Source: Acinetobacter pseudolwoffii (GTDB lineage Bacteria; Pseudomonadota; Gammaproteobacteria; Pseudomonadales; Moraxellaceae). From it: a DNA stretch of 64,000 nucleotides. Under the pieces are notes generated by a model. The model was not told the DNA's origin. It did not search any database and saw only the letters and a list, made by a program, of their open reading frames with translations. A program made the translations under genes and the position numbers. Shown in pieces: positions 8,738 to 17,105 of the stretch. The first letter of the stretch is position 1. Each line of letters begins with the position of its first letter. The stretch is from NCBI RefSeq assembly GCF_002803605.1, contig NZ_PHRG01000002.1, positions 124,001-188,000 on the forward strand, written 5' to 3'.

Positions 8738-9565
8738 ATGAACAACACTTACCAAGCGCCACGTCGACTTATCAAAACCCCTGACGAAATTGAAAAAATG
8801 CGTGTGGCAGGGCGACTGGCGGCAGAAGTATTGGATATGATCAAACCGCATATTGTTCCAGGTGTTACTACGCTAGAACTTGATACGATTTGTCATGACT
8901 ATATTGTTAACCAACAACAAGCCATTCCAGCCTGCTTAGGTTATGGTGCAGCACCAGGTCGGCCTGCTTTCCAGCATGTGATTTGCACTTCTGTGAATCA
9001 TGTGGTGTGTCACGGCATTCCATCGGATAGCAAAAAATTGAAAAAAGGTGACATTCTGAATATCGATGTCACTGTGATTAAAGATGGCTATCATGGTGAT
9101 ACCAACATGATGTACATCGTCGGTGGTGAAACGTCTATTCTTGCTAACCGTCTATGTAAAGTAGCGCAAGAAGCCATGTATCGGGGTATTGAAACTGTAA
9201 AACCAGGGTCAACCATTGGTGATATTGGCCACGTGATTCAAAAATATGTCGAATCTGAACGTTTTGGTGTGGTACGTGAATATTGTGGTCATGGAATTGG
9301 CACGACTTTCCATGACGAACCACAAGTATTGCATTATGGCCAGCCAGATACCGGGATGATTTTAGAAGAAGGCATGACTTTTACCATTGAGCCTATGGTG
9401 AATGGTGGCGACTGGAAAACCAAATTACTGGGTGATAAATGGACGGTGGTCACCAAAGACCATTCATTGTCAGCACAGTATGAACATACCCTGCTCGTCA
9501 CTAAAACAGGGGTTGAAATCTTAACCGCGCGTCCGGATGAAGATCTGTCACGCTTTAATAAATAA
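8738..9565 (+). CDS. map: Methionine aminopeptidase, type I
   Basis: Map removes the initiator methionine from nascent proteins using a two-metal centre. The product is 275 residues, close to the family norm. The five metal ligands are visible in order: two Asp in NIDVTVIKDGYHGDTNMMY, His in EYCGHGIGTTFH, Glu in TFTIEPMVNGG and Glu in AQYEHTLLV. The N-terminal RRLIKTPDEIEKMRVAGRLA is typical. It is transcribed divergently from rpsB, a conserved arrangement linking N-terminal processing to translation genes. A weak AGAG lies before the ATG. Confidence 0.98.
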   Translation: MNNTYQAPRRLIKTPDEIEKMRVAGRLAAEVLDMIKPHIVPGVTTLELDTICHDYIVNQQQAIPACLGYGAAPGRPAFQHVICTSVNHVVCHGIPSDSKKLKKGDILNIDVTVIKDGYHGDTNMMYIVGGETSILANRLCKVAQEAMYRGIETVKPGSTIGDIGHVIQKYVESERFGVVREYCGHGIGTTFHDEPQVLHYGQPDTGMILEEGMTFTIEPMVNGGDWKTKLLGDKWTVVTKDHSLSAQYEHTLLVTKTGVEILTARPDEDLSRFNK

Positions 9566-9583
9566 GTACCAAGACAACACCAC

Positions 9584-9612
9584 AAAATGGTCACTATAAA
9601 GTGGCCATTTTT
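9584..9612 (+). terminator. Terminator after map
   Basis: AAATGGTCACT pairs with AGTGGCCATTT (one G-U) and runs into T residues. Confidence 0.85.
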
Positions 9613-9817
9613 AGTTTATATTGACTGGCTTATGGGGGTTTACTTGATAACTCAAGCCTTTTAACTGTTGTCCCTTGGCATCGGAGTTCAAGATAAAGCT
9701 CTGCAAGTACACCATTTTTTCCTCAAAGTTTTCCAAATTCTTTTGCCCCATGCCTCGCATTTTAAGCTAAGATAATGTGCTTTTTATTTTTTAATCCCTA
9801 TAAGAAGGAATACTGCC

Positions 9818-11053
9818 GTGGACGTACGTCTCTCTGATCGTGTAAATGCCATCAAACCGTCCCCAACGCTTGCTGTGACCAACAAAGCTGCTGAATTAAA
9901 AGCTGCAGGTCATAATGTTATTGGTTTGGGCGCAGGTGAGCCAGATTTTGATACACCGCAACACATCAAAGATGCAGCAATTGCAGCGATTAACAACGGT
10001 TTCACCAAATACACCGCTGTTGACGGTACGCCAGGTCTTAAAAAAGCCATTATTGCTAAATTGAAACGTGACAATCACCTAGACTATGCAGCAAACCAAA
10101 TCCTGGTTTCTTGTGGTGGTAAACAATCATTCTTTAACCTGTCTTTGGCTCTGTTGAACAAAGGTGATGAAGTTATCATCCCTGCACCTTTCTGGGTCAG
10201 CTACCCGGATATGGTGATCATCGCTGAAGGCGTACCTGTGATTGTGAAATGTGGTGAAGAACAGCGTTTCAAAATCACACCTGAACAACTAGAAGCTGCC
10301 ATCACCGACAAAACGCGTTTAGTGGTATTGAACAGTCCCTCTAACCCGACTGGCATGATCTACACCAAAGAAGAACTTCTTGCTTTGGCCGAGGTACTGC
10401 GTAAATACCCTGAAGTATTCATCGCGTCTGATGACATGTATGAACCGATTCGTTGGGAAGATGAGTTCTATAACATCGCCACTGTTGCACCAGACCTGTA
10501 TGACCGTACGATCGTGTTAAACGGTGTGTCTAAAGCCTATGCAATGACTGGCTGGCGTATTGGCTATGCAGCGGGCCCTGCTAAACTGATCGGTGCGATG
10601 AAAAAAATCCAGTCACAATCTACTTCTAACCCAACTTCAATTTCACAAGTTGCTGCCGAAGCTGCATTGAATGGTCCTCAAGATGTTCTTGAGCCAATGA
10701 TTGAAGCATTCAAACGTCGTCATGACCTGGTTGTGAAAGGCTTGAATGACATCAATGGTATTTCTTGCTTACCTGCGGATGGTGCATTCTATGCATACGC
10801 AAACATCAAGCCGTTGATTCGTGCCAAAGGTTTGAAATCTTGCACAGAATTCTCTGCTTGGTTACTGGAAGAAACTGGCGTTGCCGTTGTTCCTGGCGAT
10901 GCATTCGGTCTGGGCGGTTTCATGCGTATTTCTTATGCAACTGCAGATGAAGTGTTGGTTGATGCACTTGCGCGCATCAAGAAAGCTGCTGATTCAATCG
11001 AAGGCGTTGACGCTGCGATTGCTTCTATCGAAGCTGAAAAAGCGGCACAATAA
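9818..11053 (+). CDS. aspC: Pyridoxal-phosphate aspartate aminotransferase (class I, subgroup Ib)
   Basis: This cytosolic enzyme interconverts aspartate and oxaloacetate with glutamate/2-oxoglutarate; relatives may also act on prephenate or aromatic acids. The gene starts with GTG, preceded by AAGGA. The 411 residues show the class I pattern: GLGAGEPDFDTPQHIKDAA near the N-terminus, the NSPSNPTGM block, and SKAYAMTGWRIGY containing the lysine that binds pyridoxal phosphate. A FMRISYATAD stretch near the C-terminus carries the substrate-carboxylate arginine. The tail is slightly longer than in E. coli-type enzymes, ending Ala/Glu-rich. A clear terminator follows. The symbol is a family-level assignment. 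Confidence 0.9.
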   Translation: MDVRLSDRVNAIKPSPTLAVTNKAAELKAAGHNVIGLGAGEPDFDTPQHIKDAAIAAINNGFTKYTAVDGTPGLKKAIIAKLKRDNHLDYAANQILVSCGGKQSFFNLSLALLNKGDEVIIPAPFWVSYPDMVIIAEGVPVIVKCGEEQRFKITPEQLEAAITDKTRLVVLNSPSNPTGMIYTKEELLALAEVLRKYPEVFIASDDMYEPIRWEDEFYNIATVAPDLYDRTIVLNGVSKAYAMTGWRIGYAAGPAKLIGAMKKIQSQSTSNPTSISQVAAEAALNGPQDVLEPMIEAFKRRHDLVVKGLNDINGISCLPADGAFYAYANIKPLIRAKGLKSCTEFSAWLLEETGVAVVPGDAFGLGGFMRISYATADEVLVDALARIKKAADSIEGVDAAIASIEAEKAAQ

Positions 11054-11067
11054 TCAATTCGCTTGAT

Positions 11068-11098
11068 TTAAAAACCCGCGTTGATCGCGGGTTTTTTT
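11068..11098 (+). terminator. Terminator after aspC
   Basis: The stem AACCCGCG/CGCGGGTT has loop TTGAT and is followed by a long T-run. Confidence 0.92.
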
Positions 11099-11415
11099 AT
11101 GCCATTCCAAGATGCTTTTGATAACGTATTTTAAGCAGATCAAACAAATGATCGCAGCCAAAGTGTATACCACACATAGCATTGATCGAAATTCCTGAAT
11201 ATCTAAAGTATCTCTATTTCCGGTAGAAATAGCACTCTCCTGCTATCTGCAATAGCATTAAAAAAATAAATATTTTAACCACAATAACTTTTAACCCTCC
11301 AAGATAACAATTACCTTCGGCAACATCTCATTAAAAAATATGTCACTTGCTATTATTGATGTTTCACTTTTAAATAAAATCGAAACAGCTAAAGAATAAT
11401 CACAGGAAAAGCAGA
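11099..11415. other. Gene-free AT-rich spacer
   Basis: These 317 bases between the aspC terminator and the next thioesterase gene hold no convincing reading frame. A small hairpin (ATTTC-CGGTA-GAAAT, about 11217-11231) is followed by a run of TAGCA/TGCTA half-sites. The promoter of the downstream gene must be in here but cannot be placed confidently. Confidence 0.5.
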
Positions 11416-11853
11416 ATGAATCCAAAAGAAATGAATGGTTTGGCCTTATTACAAGCGATGCGAGATGGGAAAATTCCCGCTCCAAGCATTAGCGAAACCT
11501 TGTCGATGCAACCTGCCGTTATCCAAAGCGGATACGTAGAATTTAAAGTCAAAGCCGATCACCGGCATTTAAATCCGCTTGGTGGCGTGCATGGTGGTTT
11601 TGCAGCAACTGTTTTAGACACGGTGACAGGCTGTGCGATTCATACTTTACTCGAAGCAGGGGTCGGTTATGGCACGATTGATCTGAATGTTAAAATGTGC
11701 CGACCAATTCCTCGAGATCAGCAGCTTAAAGCGACCGGACAATCAATTAACCTCAGTAAAAATCTGGGTATTGCTGAAGGTCGGATTCTGGATGAAGAAG
11801 GCCGTTTATATGCCCATGCCACTGCGACCTGTATGATTATTCGCCCTGAATAA
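11416..11853 (+). CDS. PaaI-family hotdog thioesterase
   Basis: A 145-residue single hotdog-fold acyl-CoA thioesterase of the PaaI/YbaW-like superfamily. It would hydrolyse acyl- or aryl-CoA esters in the cytoplasm. The helix-region motif LNPLGGVHGGFAATVLDTVTGCA matches the HGG...A.LD pattern of the family, with the catalytic Asp in VLDTVTG. A strand GYGTIDLNVKMCRPIP follows, and ATATCMIIRP closes the fold. AGGAAAAG lies upstream of the ATG. It seems to be followed by a vestigial start for another gene (see 11866). The natural substrate is unknown. Confidence 0.85.
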   Translation: MNPKEMNGLALLQAMRDGKIPAPSISETLSMQPAVIQSGYVEFKVKADHRHLNPLGGVHGGFAATVLDTVTGCAIHTLLEAGVGYGTIDLNVKMCRPIPRDQQLKATGQSINLSKNLGIAEGRILDEEGRLYAHATATCMIIRPE

Positions 11854-11865
11854 CCAGGAGAACCT

Positions 11866-11892
11866 ATGGCCAGCATTCAATCGATGACCTAA
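11866..11892 (+). pseudogene. Eight-codon orphan start behind a strong ribosome binding site
   Basis: CCAGGAG lies five bases upstream of an ATG that opens only eight codons before TAA. The stop overlaps the 3' end of the convergent gene. A good Shine-Dalgarno directly after the thioesterase gene suggests that a second gene of this operon once followed and was replaced at this point. A regulatory mini-ORF is the alternative. Confidence 0.35.
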
Positions 11893-12344
11893 GCAATATT
11901 GCCCTTCGTCTGTCCGGCTTGAACACAAGCGATCTGTGGTCGGCTTAAGCCCTGAAACTCAAAATAATGCTTGGACACATTGGCCAGCTCTACATCTTGT
12001 ATTTGCGCTGTCGATGCCTGCCAAGCTTTGGATTGATTGGTACCGGTCAAAAGATTACCTGAAATGGCATAGATATATAATTCTTTGCTTTGCTCTTTCA
12101 GATAATCGGCATTCAAAAACACTTCAAAGCTAAATTGACGTTCAGTTTCTACCAACCATTTTTCTGCAAACCACAATTGCAGCAAATCACCTAGATACAA
12201 GGACTGTTGCGCCAAGGGCCATAGCTTGATATGAGCATCTGTAACAGGAATATAATACTGTGCTGGATCTGCAATAATCTGCAGATAGTTTTCTTGATAA
12301 TAAGTGAGTTGAGAGAAAATTTGAGGGATGCTGAGCGTATTCAT
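11889..12344 (-). CDS. Uncharacterised 151-residue protein
   Basis: I do not recognise this family. The start at 12344 is preferred to 12380 because GGAG lies seven bases upstream. It has no signal peptide or clear membrane helix. The composition is aromatic and leucine-rich (Tyr, Trp, Leu), with stretches such as LYLGDLLQLWFAEKWLVE that look like a buried or amphipathic helix. It is convergent with the thioesterase gene and touches its 3' region. A cytoplasmic small-molecule-binding or hotdog-like fold is possible but only a guess. Confidence 0.7.
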   Translation of the reverse strand: MNTLSIPQIFSQLTYYQENYLQIIADPAQYYIPVTDAHIKLWPLAQQSLYLGDLLQLWFAEKWLVETERQFSFEVFLNADYLKEQSKELYIYAISGNLLTGTNQSKAWQASTAQIQDVELANVSKHYFEFQGLSRPQIACVQAGQTKGNIA

Positions 12345-12541
12345 TCGCTGTCTCCGGTTTAGCCATTTTTGTGCTGGCAAGTAGGTTTAAATCCACACTG
12401 TTTGACCATTTGGTCAAACGACTTTATGGTTTTAATCTAGCAAGTGAAATTTATTCTGACAAGTATTTTTCGTAAAATTTATGCAATTGTCTAAATTAAA
12501 AACAGACAGGCTGAATTTGTTATAAATATGACAGTTTTTGC

Positions 12542-12569
12542 TTGACCCCTGTCAAAATCCCTCTATAAT
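12542..12569 (+). promoter_or_regulatory. Sigma-70-type promoter of tRNA-Asn
   Basis: The -35 box TTGACC (12542-12547) and a perfect -10 box TATAAT (12564-12569) are 16 bases apart. The -10 box ends 11 bases before the mature tRNA. Confidence 0.85.
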
Positions 12570-12580
12570 CGCTTTCAGAT

Positions 12581-12656
12581 TCTCCAATAGCTCAGTCGGT
12601 AGAGCGACGGACTGTTAATCCGCAGGTCCCTGGTTCGAGCCCAGGTTGGAGAGCCA
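12581..12656 (+). tRNA. tRNA-Asn (anticodon GTT)
   Basis: The 76-base cloverleaf is complete. The acceptor arms TCTCCAA/TTGGAGA pair fully. The D arm is GCTC/GAGC, and the anticodon arm is ACGGA/TCCGC with loop CTGTTAA (anticodon GTT at 12614-12616). The T arm is CCTGG/CCAGG with TTCGAGC. The discriminator G and the CCA end are encoded. Confidence 0.98.
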
Positions 12657-12662
12657 AATACT

Positions 12663-12696
12663 AAAAAGCCCACTCATAACGAAGTGGGCTTTTTTT
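12663..12696 (+). terminator. Terminator after tRNA-Asn
   Basis: AAAAAGCCCACT pairs with AGTGGGCTTTTT, giving a T-run on both strands. It could also serve the minus-strand DUF4198 gene. Confidence 0.88.
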
Positions 12697-12746
12697 CGTT
12701 TAATATTTTATAAAACAAGCCTGAATGATTTCAGGCTCGTTTTAGC

Positions 12747-13580
12747 TTAATCCATTACATTAAAAGCCAAGGTATATTTATAACGCTTTAAATCATTCTT
12801 TTTTATTTCGAAAGGCTGCTGATAATCAATTTTCATTAAGTACTGGCCTTTTTCCTGCATATTAAAGTTGAGTAACCCTTGCGCATCTGTTGTGAGCGCT
12901 TTATAGATTTTTTTATCACGACTAAAATCTGTCGTTTGTGCCAAAATCTCAACGTTTAAATTCGCAACTCCTTTTTTATCATCCAGTACTTTCAATTGAA
13001 TCGCTTGAGATTTTTTAAATGCATTTGGATGCGTGATAAATTGAACATCAAAGCCAGCATGGATATGCTGAATGACCTGATTCGACGTCACACGCCGTGA
13101 GACAAAGGTTTCAATAATATCGATAGTCTGCACAGTTTTCTGTGGCATGTTTTTCTTCAGCGCTTGCTGATAAATCACATTTTGATTGGCGGCTTGATTG
13201 GCTTTTGGAACAGCACTTAGAACCATTTTCCATTTTTGAGCAACCTGTGCATACTTTAGGCTATTCCCCTGTTTCTCGCCACGAATCCGATAGGTACCCT
13301 CTTGTTTATTTTCCAGACTATAACTACTTAGGGTTTGTGTTTTGGTCCATGCATCATCTGCAAGATAAATCTTTTGGCCTGTAGGCGTATGATAATGAAA
13401 CTTAAAGTTTTTAATCGCCACTTCCGAGGCAAATGGATTGTCATAAAAGCCAGATACAATCGCAGTGTGATTGTTAAAAGTTTGATAACTTAGTGGGGCA
13501 ACATAAGGATAGTGTGCAAAGGCTGTACTGCTGATCACTCCAAAGATCAAAAAAGGCATGACTTTTACCAGCTTATTCAT
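12747..13580 (-). CDS. DUF4198-family periplasmic protein
   Basis: A 277-residue exported protein with a clear N-terminal signal peptide (hydrophobic core about residues 7-22, cleavage likely after TAFA, leaving HYPYVAP). The N-terminal His, the GFYDNPFASE region and the beta-rich C-terminal half (NLNVEILAQTTDF, then QGLLNFNMQEKGQYL) fit the DUF4198 family. Those proteins are often found with metal uptake or TonB-dependent receptor genes and resemble carboxypeptidase-regulatory-like folds. A sequence resembling a Fur box lies 57-75 bases upstream, suggesting iron control. The ligand is unknown, and no receptor gene is adjacent. Confidence 0.75.
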   Translation of the reverse strand: MNKLVKVMPFLIFGVISSTAFAHYPYVAPLSYQTFNNHTAIVSGFYDNPFASEVAIKNFKFHYHTPTGQKIYLADDAWTKTQTLSSYSLENKQEGTYRIRGEKQGNSLKYAQVAQKWKMVLSAVPKANQAANQNVIYQQALKKNMPQKTVQTIDIIETFVSRRVTSNQVIQHIHAGFDVQFITHPNAFKKSQAIQLKVLDDKKGVANLNVEILAQTTDFSRDKKIYKALTTDAQGLLNFNMQEKGQYLMKIDYQQPFEIKKNDLKRYKYTLAFNVMD

Positions 13581-13636
13581 TATTTCATCATCGTTATTAA
13601 GAAATCTGCTGTATTTTATGGATTAAGTCTGTAGAT

Positions 13637-13655
13637 GTAAATAATTCTCATTTAT
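13637..13655 (-). promoter_or_regulatory. Candidate Fur box upstream of the DUF4198 gene
   Basis: Read on the minus strand, ATAAATGAGAATTATTTAC matches 13 of 19 positions of the classical Fur consensus (GATAATGATAATCATTATC), including the AATGAgAAT core. It lies 57-75 bases before the start codon, where a repressor could block transcription. Confidence 0.5.
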
Positions 13656-13672
13656 ATATTTACTCTGGATAT

Positions 13673-13702
13673 AAAAAATCCCCCATGAACGGAGGATTTT
13701 TA
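13673..13702. terminator. Terminator after miaE
   Basis: The minus strand gives an AAAAATCCTCC / GGGGGATTTTT stem with one wobble pair and a T-run. The A/T symmetry means it could work in both directions. Confidence 0.75.
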
Positions 13703-13716
13703 AATGTTCACTGCAA

Positions 13717-14370
13717 TTAAGCCGCTTGAGCCGGAACACCGCTATGGAAACGGAAAGTGTCATCTGGTGTCAGAATCAGCTGCTTTTCAACGTTACGAAT
13801 ATGATCAATCCGGCTTTGAATATCCTCTTGCGGATTTTTCAATTTTGCCGTGGTCGCCACATCCATCGCCAAAGCCAGATAGTCCTCAAAGTGACGAGAT
13901 TCAGACTTAAGCAAGTAACGGTAATAACGTGCCAACTCATCATCCACACGCGAAGCCAGCGCGTAGAAACGCTCACAAGAGCGTGCTTCCACAAAAGCAC
14001 CAATCACCAAGACATCAATCAAGGCTTCAGGTTCAAAAGTTCGGATTTCTTTGCGCAAGCCACCGGCATAACGTCCCGCACTTAAGTTCTGCCAGGCCTG
14101 TCCACGTTTGTTCATCAGTTCAAGCACTTGTTCATAATGCAGCATTTCTTCACGCACTAACTGCGCAAGCTTCACCTGTAAATCAACAAAGTAACTATAG
14201 CGAAACATCAGATTCATGGCCGTGCTGGCTGCTTTTTTTTCACAGTTGGCATGATCTTGCATCAAGATTTCAAGATTTTCGACCGCCACATCCAGCCATG
14301 CCTTGGGCGTTTCACACCCCAAGAAAGCAATCACCGGCTGCATCAGTTCATCATAATTAATATTCGACAT
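13717..14370 (-). CDS. miaE: tRNA-(ms2io6A)-hydroxylase
   Basis: MiaE is an oxygen-dependent di-iron hydroxylase that converts ms2i6A at position 37 of tRNAs reading U-starting codons into ms2io6A. The 217 residues contain the carboxylate/His ligand motifs of a ferritin-like four-helix bundle: REEMLHYEQ, EARSCERF and SESRHFEDY. The gene begins 13 bases after pdxJ ends, so it is probably the last member of the lepA-to-miaE block. No miaA or miaB is in the window. Confidence 0.92.
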   Translation of the reverse strand: MSNINYDELMQPVIAFLGCETPKAWLDVAVENLEILMQDHANCEKKAASTAMNLMFRYSYFVDLQVKLAQLVREEMLHYEQVLELMNKRGQAWQNLSAGRYAGGLRKEIRTFEPEALIDVLVIGAFVEARSCERFYALASRVDDELARYYRYLLKSESRHFEDYLALAMDVATTAKLKNPQEDIQSRIDHIRNVEKQLILTPDDTFRFHSGVPAQAA

Positions 14371-14383
14371 AACGATTCTGATC

Positions 14384-15109
14384 TTAACGTGCTGACTTAA
14401 TCACAGCTTTCATTTGCTGAACGGCTTGTGCCAGACCTACAAATACAGCATCTGCAATTAATGAGTGACCAATATTAAGTTCATGAATTTGTGGAATCGC
14501 CGCAATTGGCGTTACATTATCCAGGTTCAAACCATGGCCTGCATTCACTACCAGACCTTTCGATGCGGCATATTCAGCGCCTTTAATAATGCGCTCAAGC
14601 TCAGCCTGCTGGGCTTCAGGCGTTTCTGCATCGGCATAAGCACCGGTATGAATCTCGATGGTCGGTGCACCACAAGCAACTGCTGCATCAATTTGGGCAA
14701 AATCAGCATCAATAAACAAAGACACATCACAACCAATCGCTGCCAGTTCTTGCGTAGCTGCTTTGACTGATTCGAAATGAGTCACCACATCCAGACCACC
14801 TTCAGTGGTGACTTCCTGACGTTTTTCAGGGACAAAACAGACATGATGCGGTTTAATTTCCTTGGCAAAAGCAACCATCTCATCTGTCACCGCCAGCTCG
14901 AGGTTCATACGGGTTTTCAGTGCAGGACGCATACGACGCACATCTTCATCCTGAATGTGACGACGGTCTTCACGCAAGTGCAAGGTAATGCCCTCTGCCC
15001 CGGCCTGCTCACAGATCAATGCAGCATTGACTGGGTCTGGGTACGTTGTACCACGTGCTTGTCTTAATGTTGCGACATGGTCAATATTGACACCAAGTAA
15101 TGCAGCCAT
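14384..15109 (-). CDS. pdxJ: Pyridoxine 5'-phosphate synthase
   Basis: PdxJ condenses 1-deoxyxylulose 5-phosphate with 3-amino-2-oxopropyl phosphate to make pyridoxine 5'-phosphate in the DXP-dependent vitamin B6 pathway. The 241-residue TIM barrel starts [23 protein letters not shown], the signature of the family. [24 protein letters not shown] and the C-terminal phosphate-binding stretch [18 protein letters not shown] are present. It follows recO with a 13-base gap, the same neighbour pair seen in many gammaproteobacteria. Confidence 0.97.
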   Translation of the reverse strand: MAALLGVNIDHVATLRQARGTTYPDPVNAALICEQAGAEGITLHLREDRRHIQDEDVRRMRPALKTRMNLELAVTDEMVAFAKEIKPHHVCFVPEKRQEVTTEGGLDVVTHFESVKAATQELAAIGCDVSLFIDADFAQIDAAVACGAPTIEIHTGAYADAETPEAQQAELERIIKGAEYAASKGLVVNAGHGLNLDNVTPIAAIPQIHELNIGHSLIADAVFVGLAQAVQQMKAVIKSAR

Positions 15110-15122
15110 AATCTTTTCCTAA

Positions 15123-15833
15123 CTACGTTTGAGATTGAGAGTTTTGAATCCAGAGTTGCCGACTTTTTAATGGTCGATCACCCAATAAGGCCGTGATCAC
15201 CTGTCGATACAGTTTCGTCAACAATTGTAACTGTTCCGGATTAAAATCCCCACCATTTTCATGATCTAGCATACTTAAAATCTGCTGACCTGACATGGTA
15301 GAGCGTAATGCTTTGGCCGATGGCATAAAACCGGCATTGAGCTGAAAATAATAGTGTTGTAACGGATCGATTTTTACCTGATGAGCATCTAGGGAAAAAT
15401 CCAGACCATAACCGAGTTCTTCCAGCAAGATATGTTCAAATTGCCGCAAAATCTGTTTTAAGTATAAATTAGGATTAGATTGTTCTGATAATTGCTGCAA
15501 TGCAGTTAATGTCTCTGCATATTTGGCAAAGGTTTGCGGCATTTCCACTTCTAGAGGGCACAAACGTAACAGAACTTCATTCAGGTAAAAGCCTGAAAAA
15601 AAGGCATCGCCAAAAAAGAAAATCGGCTGATTGACAATTTCCAGCTTGGTAAAGTTTTTGAGTTCTGATTTTCCGGTGGCTTGCAAACTGATGGGCTGAT
15701 ATTGCGGCGGCGGTGTTTGCCGGAGAATGCCATCCATACGACCGTATTCCTGAGTAAATAAATGCACAATATGGCTGCGCTCACGGTACTTACGATGATG
15801 AATCAGATAACCATGCAGTACTTCGTTACGCAT
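15123..15833 (-). CDS. recO: DNA repair protein RecO
   Basis: RecO works with RecR to load RecA onto SSB-coated single-stranded DNA in gap repair. The 236 residues begin with the OB-fold typical of RecO (GYLIHHRKYRERSHIVHLFTQEYGRMDGI). The helical C-terminal domain contains LLRLCP. The zinc-finger cysteines found in some RecO proteins are not evident. The gene sits between a small lipoprotein gene and pdxJ with gaps of 11-13 bases, in the conserved era-recO-pdxJ order. Confidence 0.93.
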   Translation of the reverse strand: MRNEVLHGYLIHHRKYRERSHIVHLFTQEYGRMDGILRQTPPPQYQPISLQATGKSELKNFTKLEIVNQPIFFFGDAFFSGFYLNEVLLRLCPLEVEMPQTFAKYAETLTALQQLSEQSNPNLYLKQILRQFEHILLEELGYGLDFSLDAHQVKIDPLQHYYFQLNAGFMPSAKALRSTMSGQQILSMLDHENGGDFNPEQLQLLTKLYRQVITALLGDRPLKSRQLWIQNSQSQT

Positions 15834-15844
15834 AAGCGGACACT

Positions 15845-16042
15845 TTAATCCTTATCTTTTTTTGATTTTTTATCATCGTCGTCATCTCCATCCGGGATGA
15901 CTGCGCCCACAACAGCCGCAGTGCCTTTGACTGCGACTTTTGTGGTTTTATAAGCCACCTTGACAGGAACCGTGACCACTTTATGGATACAGCCTTGCAA
16001 GAATAAAACACATGCAAGCACTGCCAACACTTTCATCATCAC
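15845..16042 (-). CDS. Small lipoprotein between era and recO
   Basis: A 65-residue predicted lipoprotein. The N-terminus MMMKVLAVLACVLFLQGC is a compact signal peptide ending in a lipobox with Cys18. The mature part is a repetitive Val/Lys/Ala stretch (KVVTVPVKVAYKTTKVAVKGTA) and a highly charged tail (DGDDDDDKKSKKDKD). I infer membrane anchoring with a short flexible periplasmic tail. The exact start among the three adjacent Met codons is uncertain. It is embedded in the era-recO transcript. Its function is unknown; similar tiny lipoproteins are common in Acinetobacter. Confidence 0.8.
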   Translation of the reverse strand: MMMKVLAVLACVLFLQGCIHKVVTVPVKVAYKTTKVAVKGTAAVVGAVIPDGDDDDDKKSKKDKD

Positions 16043-16076
16043 GAAATTCCTTAAAGGGGCTTATTAATTTTATAAC

Positions 16077-17105
16077 TTAGATATCGCTATAACCTAAGCT
16101 TTTCAATGCACGTTCATCATCAGACCAGCCGCCTTTGACTTTCACCCAAAGGGTCAGCATGATTTTCTGTTCGAACATTTTTTCCATGTCGAGACGTGCA
16201 TCCATACCGATTTTTTTCAGCTTAACGCCTTTCTCACCAATCACAATGGCTTTTTGGCTTGGACGATCGACAAAAATCGTAGCATCAATATAGGTACAGG
16301 CTGGCTTCATACGACCAGTCTTTTCATTCATCACTGGCTGTTCAGTTTTGAATGATTCAATCTGCACGGTTAAATCATATGGCAGTTCTTCACCCAGCTG
16401 ACGCATGATCTTTTCACGAATAATTTCAGAAGCCAGGAAACGCTCTGAACGGTCAGTTAGTTGATCCAGGGAGTACAATGGCGGCTGGAACGGCAGATAC
16501 TTGGCAATCGTGTCACGTAAATGCTCAAGATTGGCACCACGAAGTGCAGAAACAGGTACGATTTCCGCAAAGTTCATCAGCTTTTCGCGCTCACGAATCA
16601 GTGGTAAAGCTTCGTTCTTGTTCTCAAAAGTATCTAATTTGTTGATCACCAGAATCACCGGCATTTCAGCATTTTTCAGCTTTTCCAGTACCAGATCATC
16701 ATTCGGCGTCCACTTCTGTGCATCCACCACAAACAAAACCAGATTCACATCACGTAAAGCCGAATGGGCAGCACGGTTCATCATTTTATTGATGGCACGT
16801 ACTTCCTTTTTATGCATCCCCGGCGTATCCACGAATACCGCCTGAGACTTTTCACGCGAATCAATCCCGACAATTTTATGCCGTGTAGTTTGCGGTTTAC
16901 GTGAGGTAATTGAGAGTTTCTGACCCAAAATATGGTTCATTAAGGTAGATTTACCCACATTCGGGCGACCTACAATAGCGACAAAACCACTGCGATAATC
17001 CGACGGAATTTCGGTGCCTTGTGCGCTAAAAAATTGATTTACCAGGTCGTGACTGTCGCTTTGCGACTCGTGATCAGCATCAATGTGATCGGAATGAGTA
17101 GTCAT
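16077..17105 (-). CDS. era: GTPase Era
   Basis: Era binds the 3' end of 16S rRNA and helps assemble the 30S subunit. The GTPase domain has GRPNVGKSTL (G1), KPQTTRHKIVGI (switch I region), DTPGMH (G3) and NKLD (G4). The C-terminal KH domain contains VIGEKGVKLKKIG. The protein has 342 residues, about 40 longer than E. coli Era because of a His/Asp/Ser-rich N-terminal extension before FVAIVGRPN. The ATG shares one base with the rnc stop codon, so translation is probably coupled and this long start is plausible. Confidence 0.96.
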   Translation of the reverse strand: MTTHSDHIDADHESQSDSHDLVNQFFSAQGTEIPSDYRSGFVAIVGRPNVGKSTLMNHILGQKLSITSRKPQTTRHKIVGIDSREKSQAVFVDTPGMHKKEVRAINKMMNRAAHSALRDVNLVLFVVDAQKWTPNDDLVLEKLKNAEMPVILVINKLDTFENKNEALPLIREREKLMNFAEIVPVSALRGANLEHLRDTIAKYLPFQPPLYSLDQLTDRSERFLASEIIREKIMRQLGEELPYDLTVQIESFKTEQPVMNEKTGRMKPACTYIDATIFVDRPSQKAIVIGEKGVKLKKIGMDARLDMEKMFEQKIMLTLWVKVKGGWSDDERALKSLGYSDI

